Shown in pieces: positions 38,183-47,873 of a stretch of 64,000 nt of DNA. The notes under the pieces are model-generated. The model ran no database searches. It was given only the letters and a program-made list of their open reading frames with translations, and was not told the origin of the DNA. Numbering within the stretch: the stretch's first letter is position 1; each line of letters begins with the position of its first letter. The position numbers and the translations under genes are program-made. The stretch spans positions 3,134,001 to 3,198,000 of the forward strand of contig NZ_FNSI01000001.1 in NCBI RefSeq assembly GCF_900104955.1, in the 5' to 3' direction. The stretch comes from Beijerinckia sp. 28-YEA-48. Lineage in GTDB: Bacteria > Pseudomonadota > Alphaproteobacteria > Rhizobiales > Beijerinckiaceae.

Positions 38183-38971
38183 GTGACTGATATTTCATTC
38201 ACCGAGCGTGATATCGCCCTTTCAAGCGGATCGTTGCGTGTCCGCACGGCCGGCAAAGGCCGTCCTCTGCTTCATCTGCACAGTGCCGCCGGTCCCCGCG
38301 TGTCGGGTATGGTGGAAGCCCTCGCCGATCATCATCTCGTGCACGCGCCTGTCCTGCCCGGGTTCGATGGCACGGCGAAACATTCGTCGGTGACGACGAT
38401 GACGGGCCTTGCTGATCTGATGGCAGAGTTCATCACCAAGGAATGCGGCGGCGAAGCCGACATTGTTGGCGAAGGCCTTGGCGGCTGGGTCGGACTATGG
38501 CTGGCGCAGCGTCATCCAGCGCTCATTGGTCTGCTTGTGCTCGAAGCGCCGGCTGGCCTGCGCCGCGACGAGCTGATCGCCCGCCCGGCCAACGACGAGG
38601 AGCGGCTGCAGCTTCTGCATGCGGTGAGCGCCAATGTGCCCAAGGAGACGCGCACGCCGCAAATGCTGCAGAATAATCGCAAGGCGCTGCAGGATTACAC
38701 GCAGGGGGTCGATTTCGATGAGGCGCTGGCAGCCCGACTGGGCGAGATCAAGGCGCGCGCGCTGATCCTGATGGGGGCGCTTGACAAGATGGTGCCGCGC
38801 GAAACCGGCCATATTCTTAAGGCCGGTATTCCGCAGTCGCATCTAACCTATATTTGGGGCGCGGCGCATGCGATCGAATTTGATCAGCCGCAACGCACAA
38901 GCGCGCTCGTGCTCGATTTTCTCGATCGCGGCGAAAGCTTTCTCGTTCGTCAGGCGGCTGGAGCCGCCTGA
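38183..38971 (+). CDS. Alpha/beta-hydrolase-fold protein lacking the nucleophile
   Basis: 262-residue protein with clear alpha/beta-hydrolase architecture: core strand 'GRPLLHLHSAAGPRVSGM', nucleophile-elbow region 'DIVGEGLGGWVGLWLA', and C-terminal His in 'WGAAHAIEFDQPQ'. The residue that should be Ser, Asp or Cys is Gly98, read directly from codons GGC GAA GGC CTT GGC. Without a nucleophile it cannot act by the usual mechanism; it may be a cofactor-independent lyase, a binding protein or an inactive relic. The start is a GTG preceded by AGGATTTCGAC. Third gene of the SDR-LLM run. Confidence 0.85.
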   Translation: MTDISFTERDIALSSGSLRVRTAGKGRPLLHLHSAAGPRVSGMVEALADHHLVHAPVLPGFDGTAKHSSVTTMTGLADLMAEFITKECGGEADIVGEGLGGWVGLWLAQRHPALIGLLVLEAPAGLRRDELIARPANDEERLQLLHAVSANVPKETRTPQMLQNNRKALQDYTQGVDFDEALAARLGEIKARALILMGALDKMVPRETGHILKAGIPQSHLTYIWGAAHAIEFDQPQRTSALVLDFLDRGESFLVRQAAGAA

Positions 38972-38983
38972 CGAGACGTCCAA

Positions 38984-39853
38984 TCACTTCACGGCGACGT
39001 TCATCTCGCCGATCTTCTCGATCCAGCAATGCATGACATTGCCGGATTTGACTTCGCTCACGCCTTCGGGTGTGCCGGTCATGATGATGTCGCCGGGATA
39101 GAGCGAGTAGATAGCCGAGGCTCGGACGATCAGATCGCGGACGTCGACGACCAAGTCCTTCGTATTGGCGCGCTGGCGTACTTCGCCGTCCACCTCGATG
39201 CCAAACTCCAGCGCATCGGGATCGGGAATTTCATCGGCGGTGACGAGCCAGGGGCCAAGCACCGAATAGGTGTCGGCGGACTTACGCCAACTGCGATCTT
39301 CCGTGCCGCGCACCACCATGTCGAGGCCAATGGCATAGCCAGCGACATGATCGAGCGCCTTGTCGCGCGAGATGTTCTTGCCGCCCTTGCCGATGATCAA
39401 GGTCAGTTCGATCTCGTGGTCGTTGCGCCGATCAGGCCAATGCAATTCGACCTTTTCGCCAGCACCGATGAGGCCGGTTTGCGACTTGAGGAAGAGGCCC
39501 ATTTTATCGATTGGCGTGGCAAAGCCTTCAAAGGTCGGCATGTGGACGCCGTGGTGGATCGCGGGGTCGTGCGCTTCCTTCGCATGCAGCAGGTAGTTGA
39601 CTGGCGCGGCAATGACACGCGGCGGATTGGCCACGGGCGCGTCAAGCTTGATGGACTTCAGCGGGATTGACTTCGCCAACTTGGCCGCTTCGCGCATCGC
39701 CGGCAGCAGTTTGTCGAGATTGGCGATGAACTGATCGCCGGTCGGAACCGGCCAGCGCAGCGGCGGCAAAGCCTCCAGCACGCTTGTCACATCGCGGACG
39801 TTATCGCCCTCGACCACGCCAATACGACCATTGTCAAAACGACAGATTTTCAT
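38984..39853 (-). CDS. Fumarylacetoacetate hydrolase (FAH) family protein
   Basis: Metal-dependent FAH-fold enzyme, 289 residues; family members cleave C-C bonds in acylpyruvates or related diketo acids, or decarboxylate/hydrate them. Metal ligands are likely Glu147, Glu149 ('DHEIELTLIIGKGGK') and Asp178 ('GLDMVVRGTEDRSWRK'); 'GDIIMTGTPEGV' is the conserved C-terminal loop. The N-terminal 70 residues form the small lid domain. It is convergent with the hydrolase-fold gene (12 bases apart) and preceded by a 427-base region with a perfect palindrome. Confidence 0.92.
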   Translation of the reverse strand: MKICRFDNGRIGVVEGDNVRDVTSVLEALPPLRWPVPTGDQFIANLDKLLPAMREAAKLAKSIPLKSIKLDAPVANPPRVIAAPVNYLLHAKEAHDPAIHHGVHMPTFEGFATPIDKMGLFLKSQTGLIGAGEKVELHWPDRRNDHEIELTLIIGKGGKNISRDKALDHVAGYAIGLDMVVRGTEDRSWRKSADTYSVLGPWLVTADEIPDPDALEFGIEVDGEVRQRANTKDLVVDVRDLIVRASAIYSLYPGDIIMTGTPEGVSEVKSGNVMHCWIEKIGEMNVAVK

Positions 39854-40019
39854 GGGTTCGTTCTTTCCCTGATTTGCGCATGGCGGCTCGCAAGGCCCTC
39901 GCGCTTATGCGGTGCGGGTAGCGAAACCTCGCGGCCTTTGCAAGGCAACCACAGGCGGGCAAGGCGCGCCGCGCCGGCCTCGACGGCCTTTGTAGATTCA
40001 CGTCCCACGCCGGGGGACC

Positions 40020-40039
40020 GCTCCGTGTATACACGGAGC
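40020..40039. promoter_or_regulatory. 20-bp perfect palindrome, candidate operator
   Basis: GCTCCGTGTA is followed directly by its exact complement TACACGGAGC. The centre GTGTATACAC resembles sites of GntR- and TetR-type dimers. It lies 167 bases upstream of the FAH gene and 242 before lepA. Confidence 0.6.
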
Positions 40040-40092
40040 ATCGGCCAGGAACTGACCGGGCTCATCGGGACGAGATATCCATACCCGTGCTC

Positions 40093-40121
40093 GCCTGGTG
40101 CGCGAGTGACGCGCACCAGGC
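40093..40121. repeat. Perfect 12-bp-stem hairpin
   Basis: GCCTGGTGCGCG pairs with CGCGCACCAGGC, loop AGTGA. There is no T-run after it on the plus strand (CAGAATGCG follows), so it is not a standard terminator; it may be an RNA element in the lepA leader or an extragenic repeat. Confidence 0.65.
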
Positions 40122-40280
40122 CAGAATGCGAAATAAATTTTCGCCCAAGGGCCTCAGACAGCCCGAAAATGCCCTTTATAGTTAAGTTCAAGATCGAATT
40201 CGTCCAGAAAACGCGTCGCCAGGCGGACTCCGCCGCACTGCCCCTTTCGCGGCTGGTTAACGGATGATATCCCCCGCCCC

Positions 40281-42086
<1,806 letters not shown>

Positions 42087-42145
42087 TCGGCCTGTCTTCC
42101 GTGTCGGTGATCATGCTAGCGTAGCCAAAAGAGAAGGACACGCCC

Positions 42146-42553
<408 letters not shown>

Positions 42554-42593
42554 GCGGCTTCGCCGGGCGCGCCGAGCTATCGCGAGAGCGTGT

Positions 42594-43100
42594 TCAGTCT
42601 GGCAGCGCGGCCGTCACTTCCACTTCGATCAGCATGCCGGGGATGGCGAGCTGGCTGACGTTGAGAAATGTATGCGGCGGATAAGGCCCGTCGCCGAGCG
42701 CGGCTTTCTTGCAGCTGTTATTGGCGGCAAGGCTGCGCGGATCGGTGACATAGGTGACGATCCGGACAATATTTTTGACCGAACCGCCCTCACGCTCGAG
42801 GATCGTGCGGACGCTGTCCCAGGCCGCTTTGCACTGCGCTGCAAAGTCACCGACGTACTGAACCTTGCCTTCCTTCTCCTCCTCCGATCCAACGCCGGAG
42901 AGAAAAAGCCAACGGCCCGGCCGCTTCACACTTGCGGCTTGCGAAAACCCCACGCGAGCCTGCCAACTACCCCAGTTGAGATAACGCAATTCAAAGCCAG
43001 GGCCTGTCTGCGCCAAGGCTGGACCATCCCGAAGCACAAATCCGCCAACCACGCTCAATAGAGCCGCTGCGGCAACCGCCCCCTTCAACTTGTATGTCAT
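42594..43100 (-). CDS. Exported RidA/YjgF-family protein
   Basis: RidA-fold protein with an N-terminal signal peptide (basic start 'MTYKLKG', hydrophobic 8-22, cleavage after 'GPALAQ'), so predicted periplasmic, which is unusual because RidA enzymes are cytosolic imine deaminases. The fold is visible in 'RWLFLSGVGS', 'VGDFAAQCKAAWDSVRTIL', 'NIVRIVTYVTDP' and 'LIEVEVTAALPD'. The catalytic Arg of active RidA is replaced by His143 ('YPPHTFLNVSQL'). The ATG at 43100 follows GGGGAGC; a start 11 codons earlier lacks a site. 168 residues. Confidence 0.85.
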   Translation of the reverse strand: MTYKLKGAVAAAALLSVVGGFVLRDGPALAQTGPGFELRYLNWGSWQARVGFSQAASVKRPGRWLFLSGVGSEEEKEGKVQYVGDFAAQCKAAWDSVRTILEREGGSVKNIVRIVTYVTDPRSLAANNSCKKAALGDGPYPPHTFLNVSQLAIPGMLIEVEVTAALPD

Positions 43101-43112
43101 AGCCTTTGCTCC

Positions 43113-43150
43113 CCAATACATTGGTGTATGCATGGAATCATATTATGCAT
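43113..43150. promoter_or_regulatory. Overlapping palindromes in the leader of the exported RidA gene
   Basis: CCAATACATTGG (43113-43124) overlaps ATACATTGGTGTAT (43116-43129), and two ATGCAT hexamers (43128-43133 and 43145-43150) follow with 11 bases between. On the minus strand a TAATAT -10-like sequence lies between the hexamers. This suggests a repressor site over the promoter. Confidence 0.4.
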
Positions 43151-43329
43151 GCACTTGTATCTAACTGTCCACACCAATTCTCGTGGGTGGATGGGAGCCA
43201 CGCCAGACCACAGTCACGCGCACAAGCGTCCTTGGCGACGCCCATGTAGCGCCGAGGTGCAACGAACGAACGGGGAGGTTTGCGGAAGCTTGGGCGGCCA
43301 CGCGGGCCGCCTCAATATGCCGGCGCGAA

Positions 43330-44169
43330 CTAGCTCTTCTTCTCTTCGAACGGGAAATGTTCCTCGCGTTCGATCTTGATGCCCTTGATGACTTCCTTGA
43401 CGATACCGCTGAGCGGCAAGCTGACACGCAGCCGGTCCGCCTCCGTCAGGGCGATCATCATATCACGCTCGGCCGACGGCATGGCATAGCGCTGGGCTTG
43501 TGTTTCCAGCGCCCAGTTGGCGGCACTGCTGTCGAGTAGCATCTCGCGCATGACGACGTCATCGACGCCATATTTCCCGGCCAGTTTGAAGCCTTCGTGA
43601 TTGGCCGAAACGCAGGTCCAGAGGATCAGATTGTTGACCATCTTACCGACCTGGCCCGAGCCGACGTCGCCCAGGCGATAAACGGAGCTGGCGAAGGTGG
43701 AGAAAGCCTTCCGGCAAGCGTCGAACACCGCCTTCTCGCCGCCGCCGGTGATCAGCAGCTTGCCCGCCTCCGCCGGCCGCTCGCCCCGGCAGATCGGCAT
43801 GTCGAGGGGCGCCAGTTCATGTTCGCGCAACCGCGCGCCGAAACGGATCATGCTTTCGGGAGAAATCGTCGTGGCGATACCGACGATCGTTTCGGGCTTG
43901 GCGCGTGCCACGACGCCATCAGGCGCGAAGAGGACTTTTTCGACCTCCTCTTCCTGGGCCACCAGGACGATCACAAGATCGGCTTCAGTGACTGCCTGCC
44001 CCGGCGATGTCGCAACGGCAATGCCTTTGCACGCGGCTGACTTGCAGGCCTTAGCATCGACATCGAAGCCGGAAACGACGAAACCGCCGTTCAACAGATG
44101 GCGCGATATCGGATTGCCCATCTTGCCCAAGCCAATCACCGCGACATTTTTGATGTTGCGTGGGGCCAT
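43330..44169 (-). CDS. NAD(P)-dependent beta-hydroxyacid dehydrogenase (3-hydroxyisobutyrate dehydrogenase family)
   Basis: Two-domain dehydrogenase, 279 residues. Nucleotide-binding motif 'VIGLGKMGNPIS' at 11-22, substrate region 'DMPICRGERPAEAGKLLITGGG' interrupted as usual, and catalytic Lys176 in 'GSGQVGKMVNN'. Asp36/Asp38 at the end of strand 2 favour NAD. Members oxidise 3-hydroxyisobutyrate, tartronate semialdehyde or similar. The frame continues 24 codons upstream; the ATG at 44169 begins the fold. It is divergent from an SDR gene, sharing a 228-base promoter region. Confidence 0.9.
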   Translation of the reverse strand: MAPRNIKNVAVIGLGKMGNPISRHLLNGGFVVSGFDVDAKACKSAACKGIAVATSPGQAVTEADLVIVLVAQEEEVEKVLFAPDGVVARAKPETIVGIATTISPESMIRFGARLREHELAPLDMPICRGERPAEAGKLLITGGGEKAVFDACRKAFSTFASSVYRLGDVGSGQVGKMVNNLILWTCVSANHEGFKLAGKYGVDDVVMREMLLDSSAANWALETQAQRYAMPSAERDMMIALTEADRLRVSLPLSGIVKEVIKGIKIEREEHFPFEEKKS

Positions 44170-44397
44170 GCGTTTTAGTTTCCGCCCGTTTCGCCGGCGC
44201 CCTATGCACCGGCTTTCTTGGTTGGGCGATACTGTCGCCACGCGGACGTGACCTTGTCAATGGAAAGAAGATTGGGAAAGAAGGTTGGGCGAGAAGGCTC
44301 GGACACAGGGGCGGAGCAGCAGGGAGAGAGAATGGCGGCGACCGCTTGCTTTGCCGCGATGCCACCTTCATCCTGCCGCCAACGAACGGGAGGCAAG

Positions 44398-45219
44398 ATG
44401 GCCAGGGTTGAAGATATCTTTGCGGTACAAGGCAAATCCATCGTTGTGACGGGCGCCGCCAGCGGCATCGGCCTTGCCATCGCCGAAGCCATGGCGACCA
44501 ACGGCGCCAAGGTGACCATGGCGGATCGTGACGATGCGGCGGTGAACCGGGAAGCCATGCGTTTGCGCGATGCCGGATATGCGACCAACGCCATGATCGC
44601 CGACGTCACCAAGGATGCCGAACTCCGCCAGCTGTTCGACAGCGTGATCGCGCGCGAAGGCCGGCTCGACGTGGTTTTCGCCAATGCCGGGATCAGCGGC
44701 GGCCCTGGCTTCCTACGTACCGATAACTCCCGCAATCCGGACACGGCCTTCGAGGCGCTCGGCGACGACCTCTGGGAGCGGGTGATCGACACCAATGTCC
44801 ATGGCGTGATCCGTACCCTGCGGGCGGCGATCCCGCAGATGAAGAAGCAGGGCGGCGGCAAGATCGTTGTCACCAGCTCGATCTCATCGATGAAGATCGA
44901 GCAATATGTCGGCTCGAGCTATGTGGTTTCAAAAGCGGCGGTGGGACAGATCGTGCGGCAGGTCGCCATCGAACTGGCGCGCTACAACATCAACGTCAAC
45001 GCCATCGCGCCCGGCCCCGCGATCACCAATATCGGCGGCGGCCGGCTGAAAGACGCGGAGGCTCGTGCGCCGTTCGAAAAAGCCAATCCGATGCACCGCC
45101 TGGCGACGCCGCAAGACATGCAGGGCGCGGCGCTGTTCCTGGCCTCGCACGCTTCCGACTATGTCACCGGCATTCACATCGTCATCGACGGCGGCCTGGT
45201 GCTGGGATCGGCGGATTGA
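44398..45219 (+). CDS. SDR-family oxidoreductase
   Basis: Classical SDR, 273 residues: 'VVTGAASGIG' (17-25), 'FANAG' (94-98), Ser160/161 and Tyr175-x3-Lys179 ('YVVSK'). Asp43 after strand 2 suggests NAD. The C-terminal 'ASDYVTGIHIVIDGGL' is typical of the beta-ketoacyl-reductase-like group. The frame opens 60 codons earlier, but the ATG at 44398 follows GGGAGGCAAG. First gene of the plus-strand run SDR - dehydratase - amidohydrolase - amidohydrolase - Rieske. Confidence 0.92.
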   Translation: MARVEDIFAVQGKSIVVTGAASGIGLAIAEAMATNGAKVTMADRDDAAVNREAMRLRDAGYATNAMIADVTKDAELRQLFDSVIAREGRLDVVFANAGISGGPGFLRTDNSRNPDTAFEALGDDLWERVIDTNVHGVIRTLRAAIPQMKKQGGGKIVVTSSISSMKIEQYVGSSYVVSKAAVGQIVRQVAIELARYNINVNAIAPGPAITNIGGGRLKDAEARAPFEKANPMHRLATPQDMQGAALFLASHASDYVTGIHIVIDGGLVLGSAD

Positions 45220-45252
45220 ACAGCACGGATTAAAACAGTCTCGGGGGGACAC

Positions 45253-46440
45253 GTGAAAATCGTCAAACTGGAGCAGTTCCACGCCGACATGGGCTGGCGG
45301 CCGGCTTCCTTTCTCAAGATCACCACCGACGAAGGCCTCGTCGGTTGGGCTGAATACGCCGAGAATTTCGGCGCCGGCGGCGTCAGCGATCTGCTGCGGC
45401 GCTTCGCCCCGATCATCCAGGGACTTGATCCCCGGGAAGTGGGCAAGCTCACCGCCTCGCTGCAGGCGATCACGCGGCTGGCGGCGGGCGGTCTCAACAA
45501 TCAGGCCATCGCCGCCATCGAGAATGCCTGCCTCGACATCAAGGCGAAGGCGCTCGGCGTGCCCGTCTATGCTCTATTCGGAGGCCCCTTCCGCACCCGC
45601 CTGCCGGTCTATTGGTCCCATTGCGGCAGTTTCCGCGTCCGCTTCGCCGATCTGTTTGAGAGCTGGGGCAAGCCACGGATCGAAACCCTGGACGATCTCA
45701 AGACGCTCGGACAAGAGGCGACAGCGCGCGGCTTCACAGCCATCAAAACCAACCCGCTGTTTCAAGACGGCGGCAAGCTCAAAATGTTCGAAGGCGGCTT
45801 CCGCCTCTATCCCAAACTGCTCGAGCGCAATATCGACAGCACCTTCATCGGCGCGATTACCGACATGCTCGCCGCCTTCCGCGAGGGCCTTGGCCCGCAA
45901 ACCGGCCTCATGCTCGACATCAATTTCAGCCAGCGCACGGAAGGTTTCCTGCGCATCGCGCGAGCGCTGGAACCGTTCGATCTGACGTGGTTTGAAATCG
46001 ACATGCACGATCCGCAGGCTTTGGCGCACGTGCGCCGTTCAAGCCGGGTGCCGATCGCCTCGCTGGAATCGATCCATGGCCTGCGAGGATATCGGCCCTA
46101 TTTCGAGGAAGGCGCCGCCGATGTCGCCGTCGTCGACGTGCCGTGGAATGGTCTCTGGGAATCCGTGCGCATCGCCACCCTCGCCGATGCTTATGAAGTG
46201 AATTGCGCGCCGCATAATTTCTACGGCACGCTCGCCAGCATCATGAGTGCGCATTTTTGCGCCGCCATTCCCAATTTCCGCATCATGGAACTGGAAGTGG
46301 ACGATGTGCCCTGGCGCGACGAGTTCGTCACTGTGCCGCCCACACTTGATAACGGCGAATTCGTTCTGCCCACCGGCCCCGGCTGGGGCACTGAGGTGAA
46401 CGAAGAGGCCCTGCGCGCCCGGCCCTGGCCACGACGCTAG
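45253..46440 (+). CDS. Enolase-superfamily (mandelate racemase/muconate lactonizing) enzyme
   Basis: 395-residue enolase-superfamily member, likely a sugar-acid or other hydroxyacid dehydratase. Capping domain residues 1-115; barrel metal ligands Asp222 ('LMLDINFSQ'), Glu248 ('WFEIDMHDP') and Glu272 ('SLESIHG'); general bases Lys165 ('FTAIKTNPLF') and His321 ('NCAPHNFYG'). The mandelate-racemase Lys-x-Lys is here Lys-x-Asn (Asn167). Start is GTG after GGGGGGACAC, 33 bases behind the SDR stop. Ends in an inverted-repeat element. Confidence 0.9.
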   Translation: MKIVKLEQFHADMGWRPASFLKITTDEGLVGWAEYAENFGAGGVSDLLRRFAPIIQGLDPREVGKLTASLQAITRLAAGGLNNQAIAAIENACLDIKAKALGVPVYALFGGPFRTRLPVYWSHCGSFRVRFADLFESWGKPRIETLDDLKTLGQEATARGFTAIKTNPLFQDGGKLKMFEGGFRLYPKLLERNIDSTFIGAITDMLAAFREGLGPQTGLMLDINFSQRTEGFLRIARALEPFDLTWFEIDMHDPQALAHVRRSSRVPIASLESIHGLRGYRPYFEEGAADVAVVDVPWNGLWESVRIATLADAYEVNCAPHNFYGTLASIMSAHFCAAIPNFRIMELEVDDVPWRDEFVTVPPTLDNGEFVLPTGPGWGTEVNEEALRARPWPRR

Positions 46441-46473
46441 AGCAAATCGCGTTTCGACAGAAACGCGATTTTG
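46441..46473. repeat. AAATCGCGTTT-type inverted repeat
   Basis: AAATCGCGTTT (46444-46454) pairs with AAACGCGATTT (46461-46471), loop CGACAG, extended by GC/GC outer pairs. It begins directly after the dehydratase stop codon and may stop or attenuate transcription before the amidohydrolase genes. Confidence 0.7.
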
Positions 46474-46541
46474 CCTGGTATCGTCGGACGCGCTACAAAC
46501 GCTGAAACACAAGCGCCCTATCGCGCCCGGAGGAATTCGCC

Positions 46542-47642
46542 ATGAATGTTAATGCGCCGAAAGCGCAGTTCAGGCCCAACAGCAAGCTCGCGCTAGTCGA
46601 TTGCGATATCCATCCGCGCCTGCGCGCGCCAGAAGACCTGAAGCCTTACCTGTCGTCGCGCTGGTGGGACACGTGGCAGACCTATGGCCTGCGCAAGCGG
46701 CACGGCTTCGTCAAAGGCCATCCCTATCCCAAATCACAGCCAGGCGATGGCGCGCGGCGCGATGCCTGGCCCACCAATGGCGATCCGCCCGGCAGCTCCC
46801 TGCAACTGATGCAGGAGCAGCACCTCGATTATCACGGCGTCGACGTCGGCATCATGAATCCGCTTTGGCCGGGATCGGGCGACCAGAACCTCGATCTCTC
46901 CGCCGCGCTGGCTTCCGCCCATAACGACTGGCAGCTCGATTTCTGGCACGCCAAGGAGCCGCGCCTGCGTCCCTCCATCGTCGTGCCTTACGAGAACATC
47001 GAAGCGTCGGTGGCGGAAATTCACAAGCGCGCCGCTAACAAGGCGTTCTGCCAGGTGTTTCTCCTAAGCCGGACCAACGAGGCTCTGGGCCGGCGCAAGT
47101 ATTGGCCGATCTATGAAGCGGCGGTGGAACACAACCTGCCAATCGGCATTCATGTGTTTGGCTATTCCGGCATTCCGATTTCCAATTCGGGCTGGCCGTC
47201 CTTCTATATCGAGGAAATGGCCGAACACGGCACCGCCTGTTCAGCCCTTATCTCCTCGATGATCATGGAAGGACTGTTCGAGCGCTTTCCCACGTTGAAA
47301 GTGGTCATGATCGAAGCTGGCTTCGGCTGGGTGCCTTCGCTGGGCTGGCGGCTCGACAAGCATTGGCAAAAGATGAAGGACGAGGTGCCGCATCTGAAAC
47401 GGCCACCGTCGGAATATCTGAAGCAGAACGTCTACGTCACGACGCAACCGATCGAGGAGCCGGAGAAACCGGAATATCTCGTCGATCTGATCGACTGGAT
47501 CGGCTGGGACCGGGTGATGTTCGCCAGCGATTACGCCCATTGGGACTTCGACGATCCGGTCTTCGCCGTGCCGACGAACTGGAGTGAGGAGCGCCGCCGC
47601 AAGCTGCGCTTTGAAAACGCCATGGGCGTGTTCCGCCTCTAG
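46542..47642 (+). CDS. Amidohydrolase-2 family metal-dependent hydrolase/decarboxylase, paralogue 1
   Basis: TIM-barrel amidohydrolase of the ACMSD-like group (Amidohydro_2), 366 residues; members hydrolyse lactones or decarboxylate aromatic acids. N-terminal metal motif is 'VDCDIHPRL' (Asp22-Ile-His24 in place of His-x-His), with His in 'IGIHVFGYSG', 'VVMIEAGFGWVPSLGWRLDK' and catalytic Asp330 in 'FASDYAHWDFDDP'. GGAGGAATTC precedes the ATG. It is clearly related to the next amidohydrolase gene, suggesting duplication or a two-subunit enzyme. Confidence 0.9.
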   Translation: MNVNAPKAQFRPNSKLALVDCDIHPRLRAPEDLKPYLSSRWWDTWQTYGLRKRHGFVKGHPYPKSQPGDGARRDAWPTNGDPPGSSLQLMQEQHLDYHGVDVGIMNPLWPGSGDQNLDLSAALASAHNDWQLDFWHAKEPRLRPSIVVPYENIEASVAEIHKRAANKAFCQVFLLSRTNEALGRRKYWPIYEAAVEHNLPIGIHVFGYSGIPISNSGWPSFYIEEMAEHGTACSALISSMIMEGLFERFPTLKVVMIEAGFGWVPSLGWRLDKHWQKMKDEVPHLKRPPSEYLKQNVYVTTQPIEEPEKPEYLVDLIDWIGWDRVMFASDYAHWDFDDPVFAVPTNWSEERRRKLRFENAMGVFRL

Positions 47643-47663
47643 CAGCACACGCGAATACCTTCC

Positions 47664-47799
47664 CGTCATTGCGAGCGAAGCGAAGCAATCCAGGATTCGA
47701 GGTGTATAATCATAGTGAATACGCCTGCACCAGAGGCACTTCTTGACACTCTACCACGCGCCCCTGGATTGCTTCGTCGCGATGCTCCTCGCAATGACG
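47664..47799. repeat. Long inverted repeat (MITE/REP-like extragenic element)
   Basis: CGTCATTGCGAGCGAAGCG at 47664 continues to CAATCCAG at 47693 and is mirrored by CTGGATTGCTTCGTCGCG ... GCAATGACG at 47764-47799, with a 70-base centre. It fills the 231-base gap between the two amidohydrolase genes. The ends resemble the other dispersed hairpins in the window. Confidence 0.75.
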
Positions 47800-47873
47800 G
47801 TGAGGGTTCGCCCGCCTGCTAACAAAAGACTTTTCGACAACCTGCTAGCCCCTTTGCTGCTGGAGCCCCCAAG

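Larger units (their letters stand above)
39854..40280. other. Divergent intergenic region FAH gene / lepA
   Basis: 427 bases without a credible gene. It contains a 20-base perfect palindrome and a separate perfect hairpin (listed individually) and must hold promoters for both flanking genes. Reading frames across it lack homology-like features. Confidence 0.5.

Noticed and set aside
39850-40191. 113-residue reading frame between the FAH gene and lepA
   Set aside because: No ribosome-binding site, mixed composition and it runs through the palindrome and hairpin.
43293-43313. GGCGGCC/GGCCGCC hairpin as terminator of the hydroxyacid dehydrogenase gene
   Set aside because: No T-run follows on the minus strand; left as chance GC pairing.
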